NCBI GenBank assembly: GCA_946807835.1
Contig: OX327683.1
Span: 13,211,001 to 13,275,000, forward strand
Length of the DNA stretch: 64,000 nt
Direction of reading: 5' to 3'
Source of the DNA: Ailanthus altissimus
Taxonomy: Eukaryota; Streptophyta; Magnoliopsida; Sapindales; Simaroubaceae
Shown: positions 33,204-43,785 of the stretch, in pieces
How positions within the stretch are numbered: position 1 is the first letter of the stretch
Layout: each line of letters begins with the position of its first letter
Notes under the pieces: generated by a model
What the model saw: the letters and a program-made list of their open reading frames with translations, nothing else
What the model was told of the DNA's origin: nothing
Databases searched by the model: none
Made by a program: the position numbers and the translations under genes

Positions 33204-34875
33204 TGTTTAACGTGTTTTAGGGTGCATGCACAGTGATTGTGAACATTTTAAATTTTTTTTCAAATGCATGACAATCATACATTACGAAGTTGAACTAAAC
33301 ATAAAATCAATATATACACATGAAATTCGAACCATTAACAGCTTAAGGTTACAAAAACTCACCCTTTAATAACTTCGGTGATGAATCACTCTCTGGAGCT
33401 TACACAGAAGTTTACTCGTGATCAATTCTTGTCTATAAGATTCGTGAGATTACACGATCTAGAATGGTAGCTTGTTTGATCAATTTTCTGCAAGATTGAA
33501 CTCAAATTTCTCTCAAATGTGTGCTGGTTTGTTAAGAAAAAAATGAGGACTTCTTTGAAACAAGTTCAAAACTTGTTTATATAGTTAGCAAAAGTGGGGG
33601 AGGCCAAGTGTCAATCATGCAAAGCCCTTATGTGCCACTTGTCAAACACATGGCCATGTGTCAAGATTCCCTTTGCCATGCAATAGGGACCTCTTTGTAA
33701 CCTTTGCAAAGATGTTTCCTACTTCTCAGATTAGTCCTAAAATCTATCCTGCTTTTCAAAACCTTCATGGATTGATCCATCCGATTCATCCCACTACCCT
33801 CGTGCTTAGTATGCTTTATATTATGAGACTCCCGCAATATCTATGAATAATGCCCTATATACAGGTTACGAATATTACAGAACGGAGCATTGAACCATAT
33901 AAGTTGAGGTCAACCATATTCGTATAATACCTCCGTCATATATATATATATATATATCCTTAAAAAGCAGAGATATAGATTATGACCGTCAAATATCTAT
34001 CTACTCAACTGTGAACTTATCTCTTAATTCATATTTTTGTAAACAATATCTACAAACTCCTTTGTGATATTGTTTAACCCTACGAAAAATTTTTTTTTTG
34101 AAGTTTCCGCTTATGGCTATCAGACTTCCTAAAATATAATATCGGAGCATCCAGATATACATCTCACCCATATGAACTGACGAATCCCATATCTATATAC
34201 ACCAGACTCCATGAGCATCAGATCGTACCCAATGACACCTAGCGGTCAGACTATGAAATGTCTCTGACATGCATGGAATTAAAGTATGGTGGATCACTCA
34301 CAAGCCCACAGTGGCGCTCAGGTCAAAGGATCACAAATACTACTTAACTTGAGAAGATCCTCCCTTGACGTCTTCATGAGATGTCTATTGGAGGTACTCG
34401 TAAGTCTGTTCAGTATTCAATCCTTACTAAATACCTGCATACCCATACAGACTTTCGCTAAGCCTATCGTTTGCTAAGATTAACCATCTGAACAATCTAG
34501 ATATAGATATAAATTGATTCGAAAGGAATACCGATCGATCCGTGTTGGTAACCATGGATCAGGAATGATATTTTTGAGAACATATTTTGCAATGATATTT
34601 TTTATCATCATTTGCGATTCATTGTAACTACGTCATTACTATAGTATTCTCAGGTTTTTGTCCATATTTCAGACAAGGTTCCAACTACTTAGAATTACTA
34701 ACTCTTAGCATTGGCCTAAACTCTTTTAGATCTACAATGTCTGAAAAGTTACAAGCTTCTTACCATATAAATAATAATAATAATTTACAAATAAAAGAAA
34801 TATTTATTGTAGAAATATTAAATAAAAAAATATTAATACAATAATTTTAACAGCACGTAAGCACCATTTCCAATA
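33204..34875. mobile_element. Family G TG...CA-type element, G2, in C2
   Basis: A 1,672-bp block begins TGTTTAACGTGTTTTAGGG and ends GCACCATTTCCAATA. It has a perfect 5-bp duplication ACTTT (33199-33203 and 34876-34880). The end reads ATA in place of ACA. The internal text is homologous to G1 and G3. No coding frame of substance (the short frames at 33658 and 34286 have no relatives). It contains a (TA)n run at 33938-33957. The second copy is at 57249-58922. Confidence 0.8.
33938..33957. repeat. (AT)n microsatellite, 20 bp
   Basis: Ten AT units in copy 1. The matching run at 57983-58004 in copy 2 is one unit longer. Confidence 0.9.
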
Positions 34876-34880
34876 ACTTT
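34876..34880. repeat. Target-site duplication ACTTT (right, G2)
   Basis: ACTTT matches 33199-33203. Confidence 0.8.
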
Positions 34881-34910
34881 CTACCTTAGATAAATATTAT
34901 CAGGTTGTCA

Positions 34911-35687
34911 AAGCTTCACAAGATCCGTTGAGCATCCATGGGGGTCCAATGATAAGAACAAGAACCAAGAAAATGAAGGAAGCATTAGATAGGCTAATTG
35001 AGCATATCTCAAATTCGTGATTTGTTCAATAAGCTAATCTGACCAATTCGAGTGTTCAAAATAATTAATGTCTTGTTAATATTATTCAAGTTTCTTTACG
35101 TGATTTGGAGTAATTTACATTAGAACAAAATAAGTCGGATATCAATTTAGGAAGAAAGATCTTGCGGCACGGTTCATGCGGCATTATTCATGCACACTGT
35201 TCATGATTTTATTAGATCTTATTTGCTTGTTTCCTTTATTTCATTCTTAGATTAAATTTATAAAAAAAAATTGTTTCCTTAATATGCTTGTTATTTATTT
35301 TCTTTTTTTGCAATCAATTCCTACTATGACTTAAGATTTGACTTAATTTTCTTTTTATGCTCTTGGTAAAATTATCTATATAACAGTGAGAGTTTTCTCT
35401 TGGTTCTTAAAAGAACTTTTCAAAACTTATCAATATTTCTTCTTTGACTTCATTTTCAAAACTTATCAAGATTTTTTCTTGTGACTTCATCCTTGACTTA
35501 TCACTCACAATCTTTCTTGAGTGTGGGATCTACTCTAATTTTTTATAGATGTGGTTCTTATCTCTTTATAGATAACAGATCAAGATTCTTTGTTTTTGTT
35601 TGTTTGCGAATTTGAATTAGAATGATCCTTGACAAAGGAACCTCATTGAGCGTCGGGTCTCACTTTTTTTTTGTGAGGTTCACATCA
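34911..35687 (+). repeat. 3' LTR of C2
   Basis: Starts in the LTR head ('ttgtcaaagcttcacaag'), carries the pol tail (GPMIRTRTKKMKEALDRLIE at about 34940-35000) and ends GTTCACATCA. The second copy is at 58958-59734. Confidence 0.65.
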
Positions 35688-36335
35688 GCCTCCATGGGGG
35701 TGCTCTATAGGGTTCATAACTACTCTCTTACTATATGATGATTACTTAACCAACATTTAAATCTAGTTCTACCCAAACATTTCTGTTTCACCCCAACATT
35801 CCCCACTTGTCCGGTTGTTGCTAAGCAATTTTTGGATAATAAATGGTCCTCCCTAGAAGGTAATTTTAATTTTAATATTTGATTTATTTAAAATACGTTT
35901 AAGTCATGGTTAATAAAATTGAAATTACATCAACAAAATCAGGCATTTTATTCATCAAATAATAAAATTATTCTAATACAATTAAAAAAATACAATTCAT
36001 CCAACAAAATTGAAGGAGAAGAGTCTTTAAAGTTTAGATACATTAGGGTTTTAATTTTTAATTATATACATTTATAATTTTATTTTAGAATTTAATTAAA
36101 CATGACTTAAACAAATAGACACGAATAAACATGAAAAAGATTCATTTATTAATATTACTAAAATAAATTAGTGAATCCTAGATCTCAAACACGTATTCGA
36201 CATGATTAATAAATGAGTAATACGAATTCGACTCATTTATTAATCGTGTCAATTTTTTTTACTCATATTCACTTAAAGTGTGTCGAAGTCATGTCGATTA
36301 ATCATGTCTTGACCTATGTTTCCACCCCTTAGTTG
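35688..36335. other. Noncoding spacer between C2 and the plastid block
   Basis: AT-rich and without a gene. It includes a hairpin at about 36202-36245. The second copy is at 59735-60382. Confidence 0.6.
36202..36245. repeat. Short perfect hairpin
   Basis: GATTAATAAATGAGT is followed after 12 bases by its reverse complement ACTCATTTATTAATC. The second copy is at about 60249-60292. Confidence 0.8.
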
Positions 36336-37579
36336 AAAGTAAATTCGTCTATTTAATCAATCAAAATTCCTTCCCAAACTGTACAAGCTTCTTCCAAAGC
36401 ATACGACTCTTTGAATGTAGTAATAATATCTATACAAATGGATTTATAAATAGATATATCATAAAATGAAGTACCACATGAGTGGATATATAAGAATTAA
36501 TATTTTCTGAATCAATCATTTTATGATTTTCTACATCCTAGGACTTCCCGTTTCATCATCTGGCCTATGGTCTTCATGTTGTGAAAAGGGACATCACGAT
36601 CGGACCAATGCAATTTGACACAATAGTAATTAAAAACATCACAATCAGGCCCTGGCATTGTTACAGAAGTTAAGAGTAGCCCAAATCACCAGCATCAGCT
36701 CATGTGATGCAAGGACCAAGAAGAAGATGGAAAGTCATTCTAGGAGTTACAACTACATTTATCAAGTAGTTTTATTTATCATTGAATTTATTTCATCGTG
36801 GTAGTAGTTGTAAGTTTGAAAGTCTTAGTTACATTTAATATGTTTTGATATTTGTGTGGTCTTGAAACTTTGATTTGGGTATTGATTATTGTTTTGGAAA
36901 TTTAATTTGGTTATATTATACTTGGAGGATTGTTCCAAGTATTTAGTATTTAAACTAGTAACTTTTGTATTTCAATAGCTTTTGACGATTTCTAATAACC
37001 CAATTCAAAGAGCTTATGAGAAGAATGATGACTTCAGGCATATTTGGTCTAATTCTTTACTAAGAGTTTATTTATAATTTTCTGAGCTATTTTTATTTCG
37101 TCTTGTTGAATAATGTCAACAACCCTCATCTTCGTGAACGAAATTATGAACCCATCAATACTTGTTCTACGTCATATAGAATTCATAGTGAACGACTCTA
37201 AAATTATGTTGATACTTTTAAATATTTTAGGTAACGTAAGATAGCTTTATTATTCCCCAGGAATCCTTATAATTATCCGTACCACTTCTTTGCTTTCAAT
37301 TCACCTCTGACCATCAAATCAAATGTGAATAACCCATCCTCCTCTCTTTGAATCAAGGGGCCCTTCTAGTTCTGTTGGTGGTTAAAATAATTTTATCTTC
37401 TTCATATAGTTTTATATGAGGAACTACTGAACTTAATCACTTACTGGTATTACTCTTCACTTTTCAATTTAGGTCTATCTTGCAAAGGTACTCAAATTGG
37501 ATTAGTGATTGATTTTTAGATTTCATGATAAACCTAATTGGTTACTTCTAATTACGTAAATCAATCATTCAAACTGCAC
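36336..37579 (-). pseudogene. rpl2: rpl2 group II intron remnant with insertion
   Basis: On the minus strand, sequence after exon 1 reads GTGCAGTTTGAATGATTG, the usual start of the plastid rpl2 intron. It continues through 'agaagggccccttgattca' and 'ggattcctgggga', is cut at about 37150, and resumes at about 36579 with 'ggccagatgatgaaacggg' down to 'gaatttactttcaac' at 36340. The identification rests on the position next to exon 1 and on recall of the intron text. Confidence 0.65.
36579..37150. mobile_element. 0.57-kb insertion in the rpl2 intron
   Basis: About 570 bp that does not belong to the plastid intron separates its two halves. Ends of the TG...CA kind are possible (TGTTGTGAAAAGG at 36579 and GAACCCATCA at about 37158). 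Both flanks hold a similar intron stretch (gtcttcat and gttctacgtcat), which may be a decayed target duplication. Unclassified. The second copy is at about 60626-61197. Confidence 0.45.
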
Positions 37580-37972
37580 TTAAAGGTATGGCATTTTCCA
37601 TTTTTATAAGAAATTATGTGTCAGAAACAATGGTATCTCCAATTATAGCCCCTCTAGTATGTAAAATACATCTCTTTTCACCATCCCTATAATGTATGAG
37701 ATAAATCTATGCATTTCTATTAAGGTCAAATTCTATGGTTATGATTCTATGATATATGTCATTTTTATTCCGTCGAAAATTAATTTTACGGCATAGATGC
37801 TTTTGACCTCCCCCTCTATGCCCTACGGTAATGATTCCTTTGGTATTATGACCTTTACCATAACAATGATGTCCATTGATAAAATTCTTTCGTGGATTGG
37901 ATTTCTCTCTAACGATCTATGGCTCCATTGCGTGTGCTCTGAGATAGAAGTTTTGTACAAATGTGTCACCAT
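37580..37972 (-). pseudogene. rpl2: Plastid rpl2 exon 1 (ribosomal protein L2), broken
   Basis: The minus-strand frame from the ATG at 37970-37972 shows HLYKTS-like start text, [57 protein letters not shown] and [10 protein letters not shown], then the exon end at GNALPL-like text. This matches the N-terminal part of plastid L2, a core protein of the large ribosomal subunit. In-frame stops (for example where AYI should be) and indels show it is a dead copy. Exon 2 is absent. The second copy is at 61627-62019. Confidence 0.85.
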
Positions 37973-37990
37973 GCTATTAAGTATTTTGAT

Positions 37991-38200
37991 TTAAGTTCTT
38001 TTCTTTCTAATAGGTAGAATAGAATAACCCAGTTGAAGCGTACCAATCTTTAATTTGTAATGCATTTTATTTCCCATAATAGGTTCCATTCTTCTACCAT
38101 TTCTAGGAAGTTGATGACTACCTTGACACCAAAGAAGAGTTTGATCCTTATTTATATCTAATACTTTTGTCTATATTACTGCACATTTGATTCCATCTAT
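37991..38200 (-). pseudogene. rpl23: Plastid rpl23 (ribosomal protein L23), broken
   Basis: On the minus strand the ancestral start ATGGATGGAATC reads ATAGATGGAATC, so the first Met codon is lost. The 3' end TATTCTATTCTACC and RKKRT-stop text (stop at 37991-37993) are kept. At least about 60 bp in the middle are deleted: the remnant is 210 bp against the usual 282. It lies between rpl2 and trnI exactly as in plastid genomes. The second copy is at 62038-62247. Confidence 0.85.
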
Positions 38201-38337
38201 AAATCAATTTCTTTCCTATGAGTTCAAGTTTCAATAATAATGCTAGTTCTTGCTATTCATATGTTATGATATAAATATACCACACCAATTCGTTATGTAT
38301 AGATGATGAGATTCCTTTGATAAAGAGCAAATTGGCA

Positions 38338-38411
38338 TGCATCCAGTAGGAATTTAACCTACGAATTCAACAATTTTGAGTTGGTCATTTTAACCATTCA
38401 GCCATAGATGC
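38338..38411 (-). pseudogene. trnI-CAU: Plastid trnI-CAU, decayed
   Basis: A 74-nt match to plastid tRNA-Ile(CAU), minus strand. The anticodon position now reads CAA in place of CAU. The T loop GTTCAATTC has become GTTAAATTC, and the 5' acceptor GCATCC is GCATCT. The D arm GGCTGAATGG is intact. It is not expected to fold or work as a tRNA. The second copy is at 62385-62458. Confidence 0.85.
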
Positions 38412-38499
38412 TTAGTGGGGATCCTCATACATGGTCAATAATGAAATTCCAATTAAAATGAAATCTTTAAGATAAATTAATGTAATTTAGGAGGATTCA

Positions 38500-40535
38500 A
38501 TGCAAGGACAGAAATTCAAATCCTGAATTTTTGAATTGAGAGAGATCAAGAATTCTCACTATTTCTTATATTCATGGACCCAATTCAATTTAGTGGGATC
38601 TTTCATTCACATTTTTTTCCACCAAAAACATTATATAAAACTCTTAGACCTACGAATTTGGAGTATCATACTTTCAAGCAATTTACAGTGTTAAACATGC
38701 AATCGATATTTCACGATAAAAAGTATAGTACTATTTGTAATAACTATCCTTATATATTGTATTAACAATAGAAATATGGTCGAAAAAAAATCTCAATTTG
38801 ACAAAGGCTTCTTCCTATACTTATGAATTCCATTCGACCCAGAAATGATACATTAAAAGAATCTTTTAGTTCTTCCAATATCAATAGCTTGATTGTTTCC
38901 TGCTGTATCTTCCAAAAAGCTTTTTCCTGGATCCGAAAGAGAATATTTGGGTTCTTCCAATAACTAAAAAGTGTATCATGCCTAAATCCAATTGAGTTTT
39001 AGATGGTGGAGGAACTGGCTTGGAAATAAGAGGGATTTTAGTTGTAAGATATCTAATGAAATTGTCATTGGATTTGAGATCACATTCAAAGAGAAAGGTA
39101 TCAAATATCTAGAGTTTTTATAATATTTTATGGATGATCCGATCCACAATGACCATGATTGGGAATTGTTTGATCATCTTTCTCTGAGTAAGAAGTGAGA
39201 GATAATCAACTTGAATATTGGACATTTATTCAAAATCTTAGTGAAAGACTGGATTCGTTGTCTCCTGTTTACTTTTTGTGAAAAAAAATACTAATTTAAG
39301 TGGAAGGTTTCTTCAAACAAGGAGTTGGATCAACAATTCAATCAAATGATATTGTCATTTTTTTCTCAACTCTTCTTGAGAAATAAGTGGGCTATTTCTT
39401 TGTAAAATTATGCTAAATTTTATATGTGAATTCTACCAAGGCCTCTTTGTTAGTTGGGGGAAGAATCCGCACGAATTAGATATTTTAAAGAACATATCGA
39501 GAGAGAATTAGATTTGGTTAGACAATGTATGGTTGGTAAACAAAGATTGACTATCTAGCAAGGCACAAAATGTATCATCAAATATTAAATATGATTCCAC
39601 AAGATCTAGTTTCGTTCAAGTAACGAATTCTAGCCAATTGAAAGGATCTTCGAAACAATCTACGATTCCATTAGTAATGATGATTCAAAATATCACACAT
39701 CAATCAATCAAATAAAGATTCAACAACTAAAAGATGATCGATTCTTTTTCTTTGGGATCCTACTATTCTTCAAATGGAATGAATAGAAATAAAATTAGAC
39801 TGATTTCCTAAATTCCTTTCTAGATATTCCTCAATGTCTCGACTATTTACAAAATGTGAAAGGCAGATAAATAAACATTTTCTTTTGGAAGAAATTGAAG
39901 AACTTCTCAGGAATCCTATAAGATCCATTTGTTCTTTTTTCTCTGACAGATGGTCAGGACTTCATCTGAATTCGAATCCTGCTGAGAAGTCCACTAGAGA
40001 CTAAAAATTATTGAAGAAAGAAAAGGATGTCTCTTTAATCACTTCCAAGCGATCGAAAAATAAAGAGATAGTTACTATATTCAAGATAATTACATGTTTA
40101 CAAAATGTAGTCTCAGTTCATCCAATTTCATCAGATCCAGGGTGATATGGTTTTGAACGATGAACTGGATATGGACAGTTCCAATAAGATTTCATTCTTA
40201 AACAAAAAACTATTTATTTATTTATTAATTTATTTCATCTATTCCATGACCGGAACAGGTGGGATATCGCTACACCATAATTATGAATCGGAAGAGAGAT
40301 TTCAAGAAGTGGCAAATTTATTCACTCTATTATTAACTGAGTCATATCTGTTGTATCATAAGAGATATGCCTTTTTGTTTTTATTGATTCTTACAGATTG
40401 AATAAAAAATAATTCTTGAATGAGGTATTCAACTCTAGGGATAAATCAAAAAAGAAATCTTTATTGGTTCTACCTCATACTATTTATGAATAAAATAAAT
40501 CTTTTTATAAAAGGATAAAAAAAAAATGGGTCCAA
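38500..40535 (+). pseudogene. ycf2: Plastid ycf2, first third, broken
   Basis: This starts at the ycf2 ATG (38500) and follows the gene collinearly for about 2 kb. An early TGA replaces a Trp codon ('aaatcctgaatttttgaa'). Recognisable stretches include [29 protein letters not shown], 'gatccgatccacaatgacc' and [12 protein letters not shown]. The late open frame at 40147-40401 still shows [20 protein letters not shown]. Ycf2 is a very large plastid membrane protein of the import motor complex (over 2,200 residues), so only the N-terminal third is here, with many stops and indels. Confidence 0.9.
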
Positions 40536-40840
40536 TCGAAGTTTATAAAGTAGTATTGTGGATAGCATATAGTAAACATCCTTGACCTTGTTTTAGGTCC
40601 TCTTGCTTCAGTGTAGTGCATTAAGGCTCTTCAGTGCCCTAATTCTCATTGGATGGCTACCATTTAAAGAGGAACAAAAAGGCGCCTCTCTGAGGCAGAT
40701 GTATGGAGCAACATTCCAAGACATTTAATCATGCGGTGCTCTACTTCTTTCTTGATGCTAATTAAGTAAGTGATAATCGACATATCTTTTTCAGTCCAGC
40801 TTTCTTCCTTTAGTGACTTCTAGTCCTCTTAGCTACTATA
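40536..40840. other. Junction between plastid and mitochondrial pieces
   Basis: About 300 bp in which I recognise no gene. Its composition resembles the mitochondrial side. It could be mitochondrial DNA upstream of rps19. Confidence 0.4.
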
Positions 40841-41042
40841 CTTTGAATAGGAAAATCTTCTATTTTGCTAGGATTTGTTTATTGCTCTGTACGAATTAAC
40901 TTTTTCAAAACTCATGTTCATTGTAAGAGTAAGATTACTGAAAGAAAGGTTGGTCAACCATTTGGAGAGTCTGCTTTTATACAGAAATGAAGACTTTCAA
41001 GAAGAAATATTGGACAAGGAAGAAAATAGGAGGAAACAGTAA
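40841..41042 (+). pseudogene. rps19: Mitochondrial rps19 (ribosomal protein S19), 5' truncated
   Basis: The 3' two thirds of plant mitochondrial rps19: 'aggaaaatcttctattttg' then, in broken frames, DCSVRI, VHCK, ERKVGQPFGE-like and NIGQGRKKIG-like text, with a TAA at 41040-41042. The start codon region is missing and a small deletion removes the IWSRR stretch. It sits 18 bp upstream of rps3, as in plant mitochondrial genomes. Small-subunit ribosomal protein, not functional here. Confidence 0.75.
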
Positions 41043-41060
41043 AGTATAAGCCCATATAGC

Positions 41061-42140
41061 ATGTGAAGGTAATCAGAATTCGGTATTAAAGAATCTCAAT
41101 CGCAATTCAGATTCCAGTTGGTTTAGTGATTAAAATTTAGGTAAATTAGTGTACCAACCTGTCAATATGAGATTTTATTTTAGTAGGTATATATTCTACA
41201 TTTTCCAAATGAAAATTCATTCCATTCTTTCTTTCCCATCGACCACGACAACTAAAACAAAGCAAAAAAACTGACCCAAAAAGAGAAATGGCCAGTGGTG
41301 GACATTCAGGAAATTCAGGCCGATTGGGTGTCTTCATTCAAGTGATGATGCAGAAGAACGAAACAAAGTGAAAGGTTGGGGGCAAGGAAAATAGTCGAGT
41401 CGATCAGGCTCAATATCCGAGAGAAGCAAAACGAAATCAGGATTTGGTTAAAAAAAAAAAAAAGCAACATTATGGATACCATGACCAACCACCATCGATA
41501 AAGAAGAATCTTTCTAAATTACTTCGGGTCAGCGGGGCATTCAAGCATCCAAAATACACCGAAGTTGTAAATGACATAGCGTTCTTGATAGAAAATGACA
41601 AACTTCTTTAGAAAAATAAAGTTATTCAAGTTCGTTTTTCCAAAGAAGTTCCGCTTCAAAGACCCAACAAGTCAGCTACTTAAAAGGACCATCTTTGCAG
41701 TGCACCCCTCCTTGAATTTTTCGGTCTTACAATACTTATTGAATACAAAGAAGAAAATAAATTTCAACCCCGTCATAGTTCTCAATCTTTTCATGAAATT
41801 GGGTGTGGTTGAACCATCTATGGTAGGGGGAGCGAATTTACAGAGAAGAAGCTTAGATAACAGAATATGTTCTCGCATTGCTTTTTTGTAAAAGCTTGAC
41901 TAGCGAGAAAAAGTGTTTGGTCGAATCCAAAAATAAGTTGACCCACTTCATTCACCAAGTGAATGATCTTCACTTTGCAAGAACAATAAAAACTGGCATC
42001 TCGCTCTTTCCTTTCTTTGGTACTACCTTTTTGTTTTTAAGAGATAAAGTTCGGGTGTATAACTATTGCTTTTTTTTTTTTATGATGTCCGGGATAACTC
42101 CTAAGTCAATTAAAGATCAAATGTTGGAATCTCATGGGTA
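41061..42140 (+). pseudogene. rps3: Mitochondrial rps3 (ribosomal protein S3), 5' part, intron-less
   Basis: This starts at ATG 41061 and runs [82 protein letters not shown] and [20 protein letters not shown] to [16 protein letters not shown] and MLESHG. It stops at 42140, where family G element G3 begins. The usual group II intron about 74 bp into the gene is absent: the text passes straight from 'ggtttagtgatta' to 'ggtaaattagtg'. Several stops and frameshifts (for example TAG at 41608) and a deletion of about 45 bp near 41175 mark it as dead. Known role: mitochondrial small ribosomal subunit. Confidence 0.85.
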
Positions 42141-42145
42141 AAAAT

Positions 42146-43785
42146 TGTTAGAGTTAGTGCTTACGTGCCAATCTAATATTGTATGAATATTAATTGTTTA
42201 ACATTTATACAATAAATATTTTGAATAAAATCGTTAATATTAAAACAAATATGGTACATTGCCTATGACGTTACAGACATTGTATGATTTGAAAGAGTTC
42301 AGATCTGATCTAAATGAGTTTAAATCAGTGTTAAAAGTTAGTATCACTGATAATTTTAAATGCTATGGAGTTAGCAGGTTATAATAGTTAGTAAATTTTA
42401 AGGAGTTAGAGCCTTGTTTGTAATAGAACAAAGACCTGAGGGTATATTAATAATGACATAGTTGCAAGAGTTGCAATTAAGTGCTTGAAAATATTATTAT
42501 GCAAGTATGTTATCAAACACTATGTTCCTAAACTATTTTCATCGATGCAGGTCTGTCGGTGAATCACTTTTATATAGATTAGTGTATGTCTATATCTATA
42601 GGGTACAGATGGTTGTTCTTAGCTGACTAAAACTTAGAGCTTGTATAAGTATGCGGGTATATAGTTAGGACTGGATATTGAACAGACTCACGAGGACCCC
42701 CAATAGACATCCCATAAAGTCCATCAATGGAGGATCTTCTCGAGTTAAGTAGTATTCGTGGTCCTTAACCTGAGCGCCACAATGGGCTGGTGAGTGATCC
42801 ACCATGTTTTGGTTCCACACATGTTAGAGACTTTTTATAGTATGACCCGTTGGTGTCACTGGGTATGATTCGATACTTATGGAGTCTGGTGTGCGTATAT
42901 GTGGGATTTGTAAGCTCATATAGGTGAGTTGTATATCTTGATGCTCAAAGAATTATGTTTTAGAAAGTCTTTTGACCAAAAGTAGATACCTTAAAAATTA
43001 GTTTTTCGCAGGGTTAAATAATATATATATGAAATGAAACAAAAATCTGTAGATAAGTTCGTGGATGTGCTTATGGAGATTTGACGGTGTTGATCTATGT
43101 CTCTGCACTTTTGGGATATAATTGACGAAAGGACTATACGTATGCGTTATAACCTCAACTTGTATGGTCTAACACGCTGATTTGTAATATCTGTGACATG
43201 TGCATTAAGCATCGATCACAGACTCTTGGAATAGTTTTATTTGACGAATTGAGCGTTGACCTAGAGAGTCCTGCAATATAAAGGGTACTCGTTGTGAATT
43301 GGGGCAGCGTACTAGATTAAATTGTTCAATCTAGTAAATTTTAGCCAAATTAATTATTTATTTCAAGAACTCTTGAGATGCGAGCGTGTCAGTACTTGAG
43401 AATTAAGTGCGTTAATTAGTTGACAATTATTATTGACCAATTAAAAAATGACACATTGCACATATTGAGCCTTTGGTTGAGTCCATCAAAGTGTATTGTA
43501 TAGTAAGACCCACTAGGGGGTTTACTTAGTAACTAAATAAAGACTTAAGGGTAATTTCACATATTTAAATATTTAATTGTTAATTAATCTAAGTAGAGTT
43601 AACCATATGGTTAGGTTAAAAGAATAATTTTATAATTAAATATTGTTTAACTTAACCCAGGTTAATTGTTAACTAAGGTTGGATTAATTAATTATTTAAT
43701 TATTAAATTATGGAAAAGTAAGTTAACCTAACTCTAGTTAAGTGTAAACTTGAGTTAGGTTAATTGAATATTATTTTATCTGTTA
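42146..43785 (+). mobile_element. Family G element G3, first part, in rps3
   Basis: This begins TGTTAGAGTTAGTGCTTACG, homologous to the reverse complement of the right ends of G1 and G2. Its interior matches their interiors (for example 'ccaatagacatcccataaa' and 'gatccaccatg'). It ends at about 43785, where it meets inverted material. The other end of the element is found at 45256-46071 in opposite orientation. No clean target duplication: the flanks are AAAAT here and ATTTT at the other end in original orientation. Confidence 0.65.

Larger units (their letters stand above)
28262..35687 (+). mobile_element. CRM-like element C2, plus strand, integrase deleted
   Basis: The order is 5' LTR (about 28262-28748, start truncated), primer site, leader with an internal duplication, gag, protease, RT, RNase H (to 33203), element G2 (33204-34875), then directly the LTR head and 3' LTR (to 35687, ending GTTCACATCA). 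All of integrase is missing. Many stops and frameshifts. No matching pentamer is found at the two ends, so the original insertion limits are unclear. The second copy is at 52307-59734. Confidence 0.75.
36336..40535 (+). other. Plastid DNA insertion (rpl2-rpl23-trnI-ycf2), copy 1
   Basis: The gene order and strands are those of the plastid inverted repeat: rpl2 intron and exon 1 (minus), rpl23 (minus), trnI-CAU (minus), ycf2 start (plus). The left edge falls at the 3' end of the rpl2 intron, just before exon 2. The right edge is about 680 codons into ycf2, after 'aaaaaatgggtcc'. All genes carry stops and small deletions. A 0.57-kb foreign piece interrupts the rpl2 intron. It may have entered the nucleus directly from the plastid, or by way of mitochondrial DNA, since mitochondrial genes follow 300 bp downstream. 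Confidence 0.85.

Noticed and set aside
33658..34477. Short frames inside G2 as possible proteins.
   Set aside because: They do not persist in G1 or G3 and have no domain. G2 appears noncoding.
38574..38765. 63-codon frame beginning [15 protein letters not shown].
   Set aside because: It is the +1 shadow of ycf2. The true ycf2 frame there reads [14 protein letters not shown].
41672..41878. Minus-strand frame over rps3.
   Set aside because: Antisense shadow of the rps3 copy.
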